A DNA stretch of 64,000 nt, from the NCBI GenBank assembly GCA_963822905.1, contig CAWGJF010000001.1, positions 248,001 through 312,000 on the forward strand, read 5' to 3'. Below the pieces are notes generated by a model. It saw only the letters and a program-made list of their open reading frames with translations. It did no database searches and had not been told where the DNA came from. Positions 1 to 7,911 of the stretch are shown one piece after another. This DNA comes from CAWGJF01 sp963822905. Lineage in GTDB: Bacteria > Bacteroidota > Ignavibacteria > Ignavibacteriales > Ignavibacteriaceae. Every line of letters begins with the position of its first letter. The stretch's first letter is position 1. Made by a program: the position numbers and the translations under genes.

Positions 1-61
1 CAAGGGCTGTCTGTACAACTTCCTGGGATTTTACAGTTAGCTTATTAAAGTTAAATGCCAT
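1..61 (-). CDS. clpB: ClpB disaggregase, N-terminal fragment (runs off window)
   Basis: The reverse strand reads ATG at 61 and then MAFNFNKLTVKSQE, continuing to the window edge. This is the characteristic start of the ClpB/Hsp104 AAA+ disaggregase (first helix of the Clp N domain). A good ribosome site (AAGGAAA) lies about 6 bases upstream. Only 20 codons are visible, so nothing can be said about the ATPase domains. It lies downstream of htpG on the same strand, so hsp20, the dnaJ-like gene, htpG and clpB form a co-oriented heat-shock cluster. ClpB works with DnaK/DnaJ to resolubilise aggregated proteins, which fits these neighbours. Confidence 0.8.
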   Translation of the reverse strand, partial: MAFNFNKLTVKSQEVVQTAL

Positions 62-74
62 TTTATTTTCCTTT

Positions 75-155
75 CTTAGTAAGTCTTTGTGTTCTAAGTA
101 TCTTAGTGGTTAAAAGAATTTACCACCGTGACAAAGGACACGTAGATACACTTAG
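75..155. repeat. Imperfect inverted repeat between htpG and clpB
   Basis: Two similar segments, about 81-110 and 122-155, face each other. Their pairable parts include GTGGT (106-110) with ACCAC (122-126), and CTAAGTATC (94-102) imperfectly with GATACACTTAG. The sequence resembles the degenerate GACAC/AAAG-type short repeats found between genes in many environmental bacteria. It could fold in the htpG-clpB mRNA as a weak terminator or stability element. No T-run follows, so an intrinsic terminator is unlikely. Confidence 0.3.
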
Positions 156-2062
156 TATTCCTTCACCTTAACATACCAGTCACTGGATTCTTCAAGCATC
201 TTATTCAGTCTGTTTATTAATTTATGCGGGTCATCGAGATTTCCTTCCAGCAATAAAGCAGATTCATATAATTGTTCTGTTACATTTTTAATGTAATCAT
301 CCCCTTCTGATTTTTTGTAAACCTTCAGCAAGTTCCTGACTAATTTATGATCTTTATTTATTTCAAATACTTTTTTCTGATCACCCAAACCCTGGTTTGT
401 CATTTTTAAAATCTTTTGCATCGAAGCTGACATTCCTTCTTCATCACTTACAAGACACGAAGGACTGCCGGTTAATCTTTTTGATTCTTTCACATCCTTT
501 ACCCTATCGCCAAGAATCTCTTTCATCTTTGCAAGCAGGCTGTCGAAGTGCAGAAGATCATCTTTTGAAAGTTCTACTTTTTTAGCAGATTCTTTCTCGA
601 CATTTTCCACCTTATCTAGTTTCTGAAGATCGGCATTATCAACAGATTTAAAATCATAATCTTTGAATTTTCCTATTGAGCTGATTACAAATTCATCAAC
701 AGGATCAAACAAGTAAAGAACTTCAAGTCCTTTGCTTCTGAAAATTTCGAGATGAGGATCAAGAGAAATTGAATCACGGCTTGGTCCGATTGCAAAGTAA
801 ATTTCCTTTTGATCTTTTTTCATTCTTCCTGCATAGTCTTCAAGCGAAATAAGTTCTTCAGCCGTTTTTGCTTCTGAAGAATTATACCTGAGCAACGAAA
901 GGAATTTTTCCCTGTTAGTAAAATCCATGTAGCCAAGCTTGAAAACTTTTCCGTGCTCTTTCCAGAATTCAACATATCTTTCCGGTGAATCTTTTGCAAT
1001 TTTCTGCAGATGATTTAAAACCTGCGAAGTTACACTATTCGCAATTTTTGTGAAGATTATATTTTCCTGCAAAGTCTCGCGGGAAATGTTTAACGGCAGA
1101 TCTTCAGAATCGACAACACCGGTAACAAAGCTTAAAAATTCTGGAAGCAGATCTTTGTTCTTGTGTTGAATCAAAACTCTTCGTACATATAAATCAAGAC
1201 CGTAGTCTTCCCTTCCGAACTTCCAGAATTCATAACTCTTTTTCGGAATGAACATCAGGCTGTTAAACTGTATCGGCGCATCAACAGAAACATGAATGGT
1301 TTCAAACGGTCCTTCGGAATCATAGCTTAATGATTTATAGAACTCATCATACTGCTCTTTCTTTAAATTAGATTTCGGTTCTCGCCAGATTGCAGCAACT
1401 GTATTTATCTTTTCATCTTTTACGAAGATTGGAAAGCTTATGAAACTTGAATGTTTTTTAATTGAAGATTCGATTCTGTATTTCTCTGTAAACTCTTTTG
1501 CATCATCCTTTAAATGAATCTCGATTATCGTTCCACGTTTTTTGTCCTCACTCAATTCCGAAATTTCGTACTCCCCTGTTCCATCAGATTCCCACAGAAA
1601 AGCCGGCTCATCTTTCTTAAATGATTTTGTTTTGATTACAACTTTTTCCGCAACCATAAACACGGAATAAAATCCTACACCGAACTTTCCTATTATATTA
1701 TTTGCGTCCTGCTTGCTGTCTTTAAGCTGTTTCAGGAATTCTGCCGAACCTGATTTTGCGATCGTTCCTATATTATTAATTAATTCATCTCTCGTCATTC
1801 CAATTCCAGTATCGGAAATTGTTAATAATTTTTTCTTCTCATCAAAATCAATTCTTATTTCAAGTGGAAGATCCTTATCAGCAAAATCGGTTCCTTTAGT
1901 TGATTCAAATCTTAATTTATCGAGTGCGTCGGATGAATTCGAAATTAATTCACGCAGAAAAATCTCCCTGCTCGTATAAAGTGAATGAACAAGTATATCG
2001 AGCAGTTGTTTTATCTCAGCTTTAAATTCAATTTTTGTCGATGTGGATTTTTTATCAGCCAT
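152..2062 (-). CDS. htpG: Molecular chaperone HtpG (Hsp90)
   Basis: This 636-residue protein is close to the usual bacterial Hsp90 length (about 620-640). The N-terminal GHKL ATPase is clear: LYTSREIFLRELISNSSDAL (about residues 28-47) with the catalytic Glu and Mg-binding Asn, then DTGIGM and a GKFGVGFYS-type ATP lid. The middle domain carries the usual SREXLQ motif (NISRETLQ), and the C-terminal dimerisation domain follows. It is a cytosolic ATP-dependent chaperone. The start is supported by AAGGAGAT about 8 bases upstream. It lies 33 bases downstream of the dnaJ-like gene on the same strand and upstream of clpB, so co-transcription is likely. Nothing looks degraded. Confidence 0.97.
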   Translation of the reverse strand: MADKKSTSTKIEFKAEIKQLLDILVHSLYTSREIFLRELISNSSDALDKLRFESTKGTDFADKDLPLEIRIDFDEKKKLLTISDTGIGMTRDELINNIGTIAKSGSAEFLKQLKDSKQDANNIIGKFGVGFYSVFMVAEKVVIKTKSFKKDEPAFLWESDGTGEYEISELSEDKKRGTIIEIHLKDDAKEFTEKYRIESSIKKHSSFISFPIFVKDEKINTVAAIWREPKSNLKKEQYDEFYKSLSYDSEGPFETIHVSVDAPIQFNSLMFIPKKSYEFWKFGREDYGLDLYVRRVLIQHKNKDLLPEFLSFVTGVVDSEDLPLNISRETLQENIIFTKIANSVTSQVLNHLQKIAKDSPERYVEFWKEHGKVFKLGYMDFTNREKFLSLLRYNSSEAKTAEELISLEDYAGRMKKDQKEIYFAIGPSRDSISLDPHLEIFRSKGLEVLYLFDPVDEFVISSIGKFKDYDFKSVDNADLQKLDKVENVEKESAKKVELSKDDLLHFDSLLAKMKEILGDRVKDVKESKRLTGSPSCLVSDEEGMSASMQKILKMTNQGLGDQKKVFEINKDHKLVRNLLKVYKKSEGDDYIKNVTEQLYESALLLEGNLDDPHKLINRLNKMLEESSDWYVKVKEY

Positions 2063-2095
2063 ATTTATAATCTCCTTAAAAGAATTAGTATAATT

Positions 2096-3019
2096 TTATT
2101 TTCTGATTTCCGATAAAGTTTTAAATAATTTTTTTTCTTCATTATTTAAGTTTTTAGGCAGTTCAACTTTTATCCTGATAATTAAATCACCGAAGCGGCT
2201 GGAGTTTTCTTCAAGTGGAAAACCCATTTCATTTATTCTGAATAATTGCCCGCTATCTGTACCCGGCGGAATTGTTAAGCTAATATTTTTACCGCTCAAT
2301 GTTTTAAATTTCTTTTTTGCACCAAGGACTGCAGAATACAAATCAATCGATAAATCGTAAATCAAATTAGAATCATCAAACTCATAAAATGGATGTTTCT
2401 GTATTTTAATTGTTAAATAAAGATCGCCTCTCTCGCCCCCGCTTTGTGAAGCGGCTCCTTGCTTGGATAATCTTAATTTCTTTCCGTCTCTTGTTCCTGG
2501 ATTAATTTTTAATCTAAGTTTTTTCCCTTCGATTGAAATTTCTTTTGTTATTCCCGAATATGCCTCTTCCAGCATTATATAAAGTTCTGCTTCGTAGTCT
2601 GCACCTTTTGCTGTTTTGCGAGATGAAAATGAACTTCGTCCTGCAGAACTCCCGCCAAAGAAACTTTCAAAGAAATCCGAAAAGCCGCTCATGTTGCCAA
2701 ACATATCTTCAAAATTTCCTGAAGTTCTATATTGTCTTCCACCGCCGCCAAACTGTGAAAAGCCACCCCCGGAACCTCCTGCACCAGGTTGATAATTTTT
2801 CCAATTAGATCCGAGCAGATCATATCTTTTCCTTTTCTCCGGATCACTCAGTACCTCATGTGCCTCACTGATTTCTTTAAACTTTTCTTCGGATGATTTA
2901 TCATCGGGATTTCTGTCAGGATGATATTTCATTGCGAGTTTTCGATAAACTTTTTTTATCTCATCAGGAGAAGCTATTTTATCAACTCCAAGTATTTTAT
3001 AATAATCTTTGAATTCCAT
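2096..3019 (-). CDS. DnaJ C-terminal domain co-chaperone (type II J protein, CbpA-like)
   Basis: This 307-residue protein has an N-terminal J domain (DYYKILGV at 5-12, the HPD tripeptide in YHPDRN at about 32-37). A Gly/Phe-rich linker follows (about 75-125, GGSGGGFSQFGGGG) and then a DnaJ C-terminal substrate-binding domain (about 140-300). The CxxCxGxG zinc-finger repeats of classical DnaJ are absent, so it belongs to the type II CbpA/DjlA-like group rather than being the main DnaJ. It should stimulate DnaK ATPase and deliver substrates. It lies between hsp20 and htpG in a heat-shock cluster. A terminator-like hairpin sits directly upstream, so expression may depend on readthrough or its own promoter. 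Confidence 0.93.
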   Translation of the reverse strand: MEFKDYYKILGVDKIASPDEIKKVYRKLAMKYHPDRNPDDKSSEEKFKEISEAHEVLSDPEKRKRYDLLGSNWKNYQPGAGGSGGGFSQFGGGGRQYRTSGNFEDMFGNMSGFSDFFESFFGGSSAGRSSFSSRKTAKGADYEAELYIMLEEAYSGITKEISIEGKKLRLKINPGTRDGKKLRLSKQGAASQSGGERGDLYLTIKIQKHPFYEFDDSNLIYDLSIDLYSAVLGAKKKFKTLSGKNISLTIPPGTDSGQLFRINEMGFPLEENSSRFGDLIIRIKVELPKNLNNEEKKLFKTLSEIRK

Positions 3020-3030
3020 TTTGGTAATTT

Positions 3031-3064
3031 AAATAAAAAGGGTGGCTAACAAAGTTAGACACCC
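3031..3064 (-). terminator. Terminator-like hairpin between hsp20 and the dnaJ-like gene
   Basis: GGGTGGCTAAC (3040-3050) and GTTAGACACCC (3054-3064) pair around an AAA loop, with one internal G-A mismatch. On the minus strand the stem is followed by a T-rich run (A-run at 3035-3039 on the plus strand). It lies just after the hsp20 stop and 12 bases before the dnaJ-like start. It could be a partial terminator that sets a higher hsp20 level than dnaJ/htpG. Confidence 0.7.
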
Positions 3065-3091
3065 TCATAATTTTTTGGATGCAGAGATATC

Positions 3092-3556
3092 TTAGTTAAC
3101 AGAAATTTCAATCTCTTTTGGTTTTACTTCATCAGCTTTTGGAATAGTGATGGTTAATTGTCCATCTTTGAAATCTGCTTTAATATTATCAGCTTTAATT
3201 TCTTTTGGAAGAGTAAAAGATCTGAAATATTTTCCAAAAGTTCTTTCAATGCGATGAGATTTAGAATCTTTGTTTTCAGTCTCCTGAACTCTCTCGCCGC
3301 TGATGCTGAGTTCACTATTGGAATAAGAAATTTTAACATCTTTCTTACTTATTCCGGGAAGATCAGCTTTTATTCTATAGTTTTCTTTGTCCTCAAAAAT
3401 ATCAGTCAACGGCATCCATACAGCATTTTCATAACCGTTCTCTTCTTTATTCTCAGCAGGGAAGCCAAACCTGTTTTCAAAATTTCTGAAGACTTTGTTA
3501 AACTCGCGTTCAACGTTGAAAAGATCTCTAACCGGGTTCCATCTTACGAGTGTCAT
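3092..3556 (-). CDS. Small heat-shock protein, Hsp20/alpha-crystallin family
   Basis: The 154-residue length is typical of bacterial Hsp20. The N-terminal segment (MTLVRWNPVRDLFNVEREFN) matches the common class start. The alpha-crystallin domain spans about residues 48-140, with YRIKADLPGISKKDVKI and the GxL-type motif DGQLTITIPK near the end. The C-terminal tail PKEIEISVN provides the I-x-I/V-type oligomer anchor. It is an ATP-independent holdase that keeps unfolded proteins ready for DnaK/ClpB, genes for which (or partners) follow on the same strand. The start has AAGGAGAT about 6 bases upstream. The 287-bp region before it separates it from divergent mnmE. Confidence 0.95.
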   Translation of the reverse strand: MTLVRWNPVRDLFNVEREFNKVFRNFENRFGFPAENKEENGYENAVWMPLTDIFEDKENYRIKADLPGISKKDVKISYSNSELSISGERVQETENKDSKSHRIERTFGKYFRSFTLPKEIKADNIKADFKDGQLTITIPKADEVKPKEIEISVN

Positions 3557-3843
3557 GATTTTATCTCCTTATATTGTTTTGTGATTTTGAAAATAACATT
3601 ACAATTATAATGCCATTTATAAATTCCCTATAATCTCATATAATATAGTGAATTATGGAGATTTCCAATAGTTCAAATAGTGCGACATAATGACAGTTGC
3701 ATTGTCTGATTTAAGTGTAATTAGAATTAAAAGACAAATTCTCTGTCAGTTTTTCAATTCAGTCAATATGATGTACTGACAGAATAGATGATTGTTAATC
3801 CGAACCAGTTTGACTAATTTTGCGCTCTATTTACGAATAAGAT
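3557..3843. promoter_or_regulatory. Divergent control region between hsp20 and mnmE, with an inverted repeat
   Basis: This 287-bp AT-rich region must hold the promoters for the heat-shock cluster (leftward) and mnmE (rightward). A perfect 8-bp inverted repeat, CTGTCAGT (3743-3750) and ACTGACAG (3775-3782), is a candidate operator. A TTGACT...TATTTA pair near 3810-3835 could serve mnmE. No CIRCE element (TTAGCACTC-N9-GAGTGCTAA) is present, so HrcA control is not supported. Confidence 0.4.
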
Positions 3844-5193
3844 ATGATTTTAAAAGAAGATACAATAGCTGCGATTATTACACCTGCGGGAACAGGTGCA
3901 GTTTCGGTTATCCGTCTAAGCGGAAATGGTGCTTTTTCCGTAACTGATTCTATTTTTATTGGAAAATCGCTTATTTCTGGTGCAAAAAGCCATACAATTC
4001 ATTATGGAAAAATTCAAAAAGAAAGTGAAGAAATCGATGACGTTCTAGTCTCAGTTTTCCGAGGTCCAAATTCCTACACAGGAGAGGATGTGGTTGAAAT
4101 AAGCTTTCATGGAAGTCCATATATTTCAAAAAAGATAATGGAATTTCTGCTTGCTGAAGGAGTTCGGAATGCTGAACCAGGTGAGTTCACAAAACGTGCT
4201 TTTCTTAATAACAAAATTGATCTTGCTCAGGCAGAAGCTGTTGCAGATTTAATTGCTTCACGAACGGAAGTCTCACACAAAGGAGCCAGAAATCAGCTCG
4301 ATGGAATGCTTTCCTTAAAGGTTGATAAACTTCGTGAGGAATTGATGAATTTGGCGTCCTTTGTAGAAATCGAACTCGATTTTGCTGAAGAGGATATAGA
4401 ATTCGTACAGAAAGATGTGTTATTAAAGAAAATTCAGAGTATTTCGGGTGAAATTGAAAATCTTTTGAAAAGTTACAATTTTGGAAGGGTTTTAATGGAT
4501 GGAGTGAATCTTGTTATTGTTGGCGCCCCTAATGTTGGAAAATCGTCCTTAATGAATTACATCTTAAAGGAATCAAGAGCAATTGTAAGTAAAATTCCGG
4601 GCACGACCAGGGATGTAATCCGGGAAGAAGTTTCGATAAATGGAATTTTGTTTAAACTTTTTGACACAGCAGGTATTAGAATTTCTGATGATGAAATAGA
4701 GAAAGAGGGAGTTATCCGTTCAATAGAAGCTGTTAAAAATGCGGACCTAATTCTATTTATTGGAGATACAGAACAGGGATTTTCGGAGGAAATTAAAAAT
4801 GAATTAAAGAGAACTTCCTCAACTAATGTTGTCAGAGTTTTAAATAAAATAGATCTTCTGAAAGAAAGCAGGTTAGATTCTGACATTCAAATTTCGGCGT
4901 TAACAGGGGAGGGTATTGGTAAGTTGTTTGATAAAATGATTTCCTTAGTTTTTGGTTCGGAAACTTATTCTGAGCATGATATTGTTGTGTCGAATTCCCG
5001 ACATTATAATTGCCTGAGAAATGCTAAAAATGCTCTTGATGAAGCATTTCAATCAGCTGAGAAGCAAATGAGTGGCGAGTTTATTGCAACAGATATAAGA
5101 GCAGCAATTGACCACCTAAGCGAAATAGTTGGGAAAATTTCTTCTGAGGATATCTTAAATAATATCTTCTCAAAATTTTGTATTGGGAAATAG
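3844..5193 (+). CDS. mnmE: tRNA modification GTPase MnmE
   Basis: This 449-residue protein has normal length. The N-terminal TrmE folate-binding domain begins with EDTIAAIITPAGTGAVSVIR (about 4-23) and covers roughly residues 1-118. A helical domain and an inserted Ras-like G domain follow: G1 GAPNVGKSS near residue 227, the TTRD G2 region, DTAG near 274 and NKID. It ends in CIGK, the CxGK motif with the conserved Cys. With MnmG it installs the 5-carboxymethylaminomethyl group on U34 of certain tRNAs, using methylene-tetrahydrofolate. It is followed by mnmG and rsmG, the common arrangement near bacterial origins. The 76-bp gap to mnmG carries two parS-like sites. Confidence 0.97.
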   Translation: MILKEDTIAAIITPAGTGAVSVIRLSGNGAFSVTDSIFIGKSLISGAKSHTIHYGKIQKESEEIDDVLVSVFRGPNSYTGEDVVEISFHGSPYISKKIMEFLLAEGVRNAEPGEFTKRAFLNNKIDLAQAEAVADLIASRTEVSHKGARNQLDGMLSLKVDKLREELMNLASFVEIELDFAEEDIEFVQKDVLLKKIQSISGEIENLLKSYNFGRVLMDGVNLVIVGAPNVGKSSLMNYILKESRAIVSKIPGTTRDVIREEVSINGILFKLFDTAGIRISDDEIEKEGVIRSIEAVKNADLILFIGDTEQGFSEEIKNELKRTSSTNVVRVLNKIDLLKESRLDSDIQISALTGEGIGKLFDKMISLVFGSETYSEHDIVVSNSRHYNCLRNAKNALDEAFQSAEKQMSGEFIATDIRAAIDHLSEIVGKISSEDILNNIFSKFCIGK

Positions 5194-5194
5194 T

Positions 5195-5210
5195 TGTTTC
5201 ACGTGAAACT
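5195..5210. promoter_or_regulatory. parS-like ParB-binding site 1
   Basis: TGTTTCACGTGAAACT matches 15 of 16 positions of the bacterial parS consensus TGTTNCACGTGAAACA and is an almost perfect palindrome. It starts two bases after the mnmE stop codon. ParB loads at such sites and spreads to direct chromosome segregation. The mnmE-mnmG neighbourhood is a usual place for origin-proximal parS sites. Confidence 0.85.
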
Positions 5211-5239
5211 CAAAAAAGGATATTTAACAACAGAAATTT

Positions 5240-5255
5240 TGTTCCACGTGAAACG
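5240..5255. promoter_or_regulatory. parS-like ParB-binding site 2
   Basis: TGTTCCACGTGAAACG is a second near-consensus parS site, 45 bp from the first centre to centre. It differs from the consensus only at the last base, because position 5 is variable in known sites. Two sites in one 76-bp gap make a chance match very unlikely. Confidence 0.82.
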
Positions 5256-5269
5256 GAAATAGTTGATAA

Positions 5270-7147
5270 ATGAAAATATTTGACGTTTTGGTAATAGGTG
5301 GTGGGCACGCTGGAATAGAAGCCGCAGCTTCAGCAGCTAATATGGGTTGCTCTGTAGGATTGATTACAATGGATAAATCTGCGATAGGGAGGATGTCCTG
5401 TAATCCGGCAATTGGCGGAACTGCAAAAGGTCATCTTGTGAGGGAAGTTGATGCTTTGGGTGGCGTGATGGGAATAATTGCTGATCAAACAGGTTTACAA
5501 TTCAGGATGTTGAATAAATCAAAAGGACCCGCTGTTTGGTCACCGAGATGTCAGTCCGATAGAAAATTATATTCAGATAAAGCTATTGAAGTTATCGAAT
5601 TAACAAAAAATCTTGAAATTGTAGAGCAGGCTGTAACTAAAATTGAAGTTGAAGATGGTATTGTCAAAGGAGTAATGTGTTCTGATGGAAATGTGATTGA
5701 AGCTAAAGCTGTTGTTCTATCCTCGGGTACTTTTCTTAATGCCCAAATGCATACAGGTCTAAAAGCAACACAAGGCGGAAGGTTTGGAGAAAAGCATTCA
5801 ACAGGAATAACGGAATCTTTAATCAGAATAGGTTTTGAAACCGGCAGACTGAAAACCGGAACTCCACCAAGGCTTGCAAAAAATTCAATTGATTGGTCTA
5901 TTCTCGAAGAACAGCCAGGAGATGAAAAGCCACAACCATTTTCTTTTAGAACAGATAAGAATTTGTTTCCTTATCTTCCCCAGGTTTCCTGTCATATTAC
6001 TCACACAGATCAGGAAGTGCATTCAATCTTGGAAAAAGGATTCCACGAATCTCCAATGTTTACAGGATTGATTTCAGGTGTTGGTCCGAGATATTGCCCA
6101 TCGATTGAAGATAAAATTGTGAGGTTTTCTGAAAAGAAAAGTCATCAGCTCTTTCTTGAACCGGAAGGTTTGGACAGTGATTTAATTTATTTAAATGGTT
6201 TTTCAACTTCTCTTCCAACTGATATTCAGCTTGAGGCAATGCACAAAATAAAAGGTCTGGAAAATGTTAAAATGATCCGACCTGGGTATGCTGTTGAATA
6301 TGATTTCTTTCCACCACACCAGGTTGATAATACTCTGGAAACCAAGAAAATTCGGGGATTGTATTTCGCCGGACAAGTAAACGGAACTTCTGGTTATGAA
6401 GAAGCAGCAGCCCAAGGATTAATTGCTGGAATTAATGCAGCTTTAAAAGTTCAGAAAAGGGAAGCTTTTGTTCTTAAAAGAAGTGAAGCTTATATCGGTG
6501 TTTTAATTGATGATCTTGTAACAAAGTCAACTGAAGAACCTTACAGAATGTTTACGTCAAGGGCAGAGCACAGGTTGTTATTAAGACAGGATAATGCTGA
6601 TCAAAGACTAATGCAATATGGAAAAGAATTCAGACTCATAGATGAAAAACTTGCTGATGAAATTGCTGAAAAAAAATCTTTAGTTTCTTTTTATATTGAA
6701 AAGAGCAATAATACTAAACTGCATGCACGTGAGATAAATTCACATTTGGAGAAACTTGGATCTTCCGTTATAGATTCAACTGAAACAATTTCAAAACTTT
6801 GCAAACGACCGGAGATAAATTTAAAAGATCTGTTAAACATTAATGGCAATTCTCTGGAAAATGATTTTGCTGAATTGCTCAAGGATGATTCTTTAGTTAA
6901 CCAGGTGGAAATAGAACTTAAATACGAGGGTTATATTTCAAGACAGCAGCAAATGGTAGAGAAATTGGAAAAATATGAAGATACTCAAATCCCTTTAACA
7001 TTAAACTATTTAAATTTCAAAGCTTTATCAACAGAAGCAAGAGAAAAACTTTCCCGCATAAAACCGCGTTCTATTGGGCAAGCATCGAGAATTTCAGGTG
7101 TCACGCCTTCCGATATTTCCATTTTATTGGTATATTTAAAGAAGTAA
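5270..7147 (+). CDS. mnmG: tRNA uridine-5-carboxymethylaminomethyl modification enzyme MnmG (GidA)
   Basis: This 625-residue protein matches the usual MnmG size. The N-terminal Rossmann FAD motif GGGHAG is at residues 10-15, followed by MSCNPAIGGTAKGHL, a MnmG/GidA signature. Later signatures are TGTPPRL, the GRYCPSIEDKI-type stretch and GQVNGTSGYEEAAAQG. The C-terminal helical domain binds MnmE. Together with MnmE it forms cmnm5U34 in tRNA, using FAD and NADH. The start ATG is the first in frame and has only a weak ribosome site. It lies downstream of the parS pair and 12 bases upstream of rsmG, so it is probably in one operon with rsmG. Confidence 0.97.
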   Translation: MKIFDVLVIGGGHAGIEAAASAANMGCSVGLITMDKSAIGRMSCNPAIGGTAKGHLVREVDALGGVMGIIADQTGLQFRMLNKSKGPAVWSPRCQSDRKLYSDKAIEVIELTKNLEIVEQAVTKIEVEDGIVKGVMCSDGNVIEAKAVVLSSGTFLNAQMHTGLKATQGGRFGEKHSTGITESLIRIGFETGRLKTGTPPRLAKNSIDWSILEEQPGDEKPQPFSFRTDKNLFPYLPQVSCHITHTDQEVHSILEKGFHESPMFTGLISGVGPRYCPSIEDKIVRFSEKKSHQLFLEPEGLDSDLIYLNGFSTSLPTDIQLEAMHKIKGLENVKMIRPGYAVEYDFFPPHQVDNTLETKKIRGLYFAGQVNGTSGYEEAAAQGLIAGINAALKVQKREAFVLKRSEAYIGVLIDDLVTKSTEEPYRMFTSRAEHRLLLRQDNADQRLMQYGKEFRLIDEKLADEIAEKKSLVSFYIEKSNNTKLHAREINSHLEKLGSSVIDSTETISKLCKRPEINLKDLLNINGNSLENDFAELLKDDSLVNQVEIELKYEGYISRQQQMVEKLEKYEDTQIPLTLNYLNFKALSTEAREKLSRIKPRSIGQASRISGVTPSDISILLVYLKK

Positions 7148-7159
7148 TTTCAAATTTTT

Positions 7160-7843
7160 ATGCCTGATAAACAAGAAGAGTACCTAAAAGAGCTCAGGAT
7201 GTACTGTTGGGAAAACGGCTTTAATCCTGAACCAACAAGGACTGAAAGACTCGCCTATTTTTCAAAATTAGTTGCAGATAAAAACAAAAAACTCAACCTG
7301 ATTTCCAAACGGGATATCGACGGAATAGTTGAGAAACATGTTTTTATTTCAGCCTATATTTCAAAATATCTTCCCGAAAAAGTAACAAAATTCCTGGATA
7401 TTGGAACAGGCGGAGGATTTCCTGGAATTCCATTAGCTGTGATGAGACCCGATTTAAGAGGTATTTTAGTTGACTCAACAGGGAAGAAAATTCAGGCTGT
7501 TCAGGAATTTATTGATAAACTTAAGTTGAGTAACATTGTTGCTGAGAGTGACCGGGTTGAAAGTGAAGAATTCATTTCACGCCATGCAAATTCTTTTGAT
7601 TTGATTGTAAGCCGGGCAACGGTTCCGCTAATAATTCTTTTCCGATATGCGATTCCGTTAATAAAAGAAAAAGCATATTTGATGGCAGTTAAGGGTGGCG
7701 ATCTTACTGAAGAATTCAAAAAAGCCGAGATGAAATACAAATCATATATTCGAAAGTCCACCGTTTACGAACTTTATTATAAACCGACTAACATCCGGAA
7801 CAAAAAAGGGAAGAAGCTCGTTCTACTTGAGCTACACAAGTAG
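7160..7843 (+). CDS. rsmG: 16S rRNA (guanine527-N7)-methyltransferase RsmG
   Basis: This 227-residue class I SAM methyltransferase has the RsmG hallmarks. These are KLNLISKRDID (about 43-53) before the SAM site, FLDIGTGGGFPGIPLAV (about 78-94) as motif I, and the later SRATVPL stretch. It methylates G527 in the 530 loop of 16S rRNA. Loss of RsmG is known in other bacteria to give low-level streptomycin resistance. It is the third gene of the mnmE-mnmG-rsmG run and is followed by a clear intrinsic terminator, so the operon ends here. Confidence 0.95.
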   Translation: MPDKQEEYLKELRMYCWENGFNPEPTRTERLAYFSKLVADKNKKLNLISKRDIDGIVEKHVFISAYISKYLPEKVTKFLDIGTGGGFPGIPLAVMRPDLRGILVDSTGKKIQAVQEFIDKLKLSNIVAESDRVESEEFISRHANSFDLIVSRATVPLIILFRYAIPLIKEKAYLMAVKGGDLTEEFKKAEMKYKSYIRKSTVYELYYKPTNIRNKKGKKLVLLELHK

Positions 7844-7871
7844 TCGCTAATGTTTTAAATAAGTTTAATTT

Positions 7872-7899
7872 AAGGGTTCAAATTTCTGAACCCTTTTTT
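7872..7899 (+). terminator. Intrinsic terminator after rsmG
   Basis: AAGGGTTCA (7872-7880) and TGAACCCTT (7887-7895) form a perfect 9-bp stem with a 6-base loop, followed by more T residues. The mfd start lies only 12 bases downstream, so mfd must have a promoter overlapping this element or rely on readthrough. Confidence 0.88.
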
Positions 7900-7911
7900 A
7901 TTTTCTGATTC

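Noticed and set aside
3158..3610. 150-codon plus-strand ORF antisense to hsp20
   Set aside because: It lies wholly opposite the conserved Hsp20 domain and has the low-complexity composition of an antisense shadow.
3557..3843. CIRCE (HrcA) element upstream of hsp20
   Set aside because: No TTAGCACTC/GAGTGCTAA pair is found in the region on either strand.
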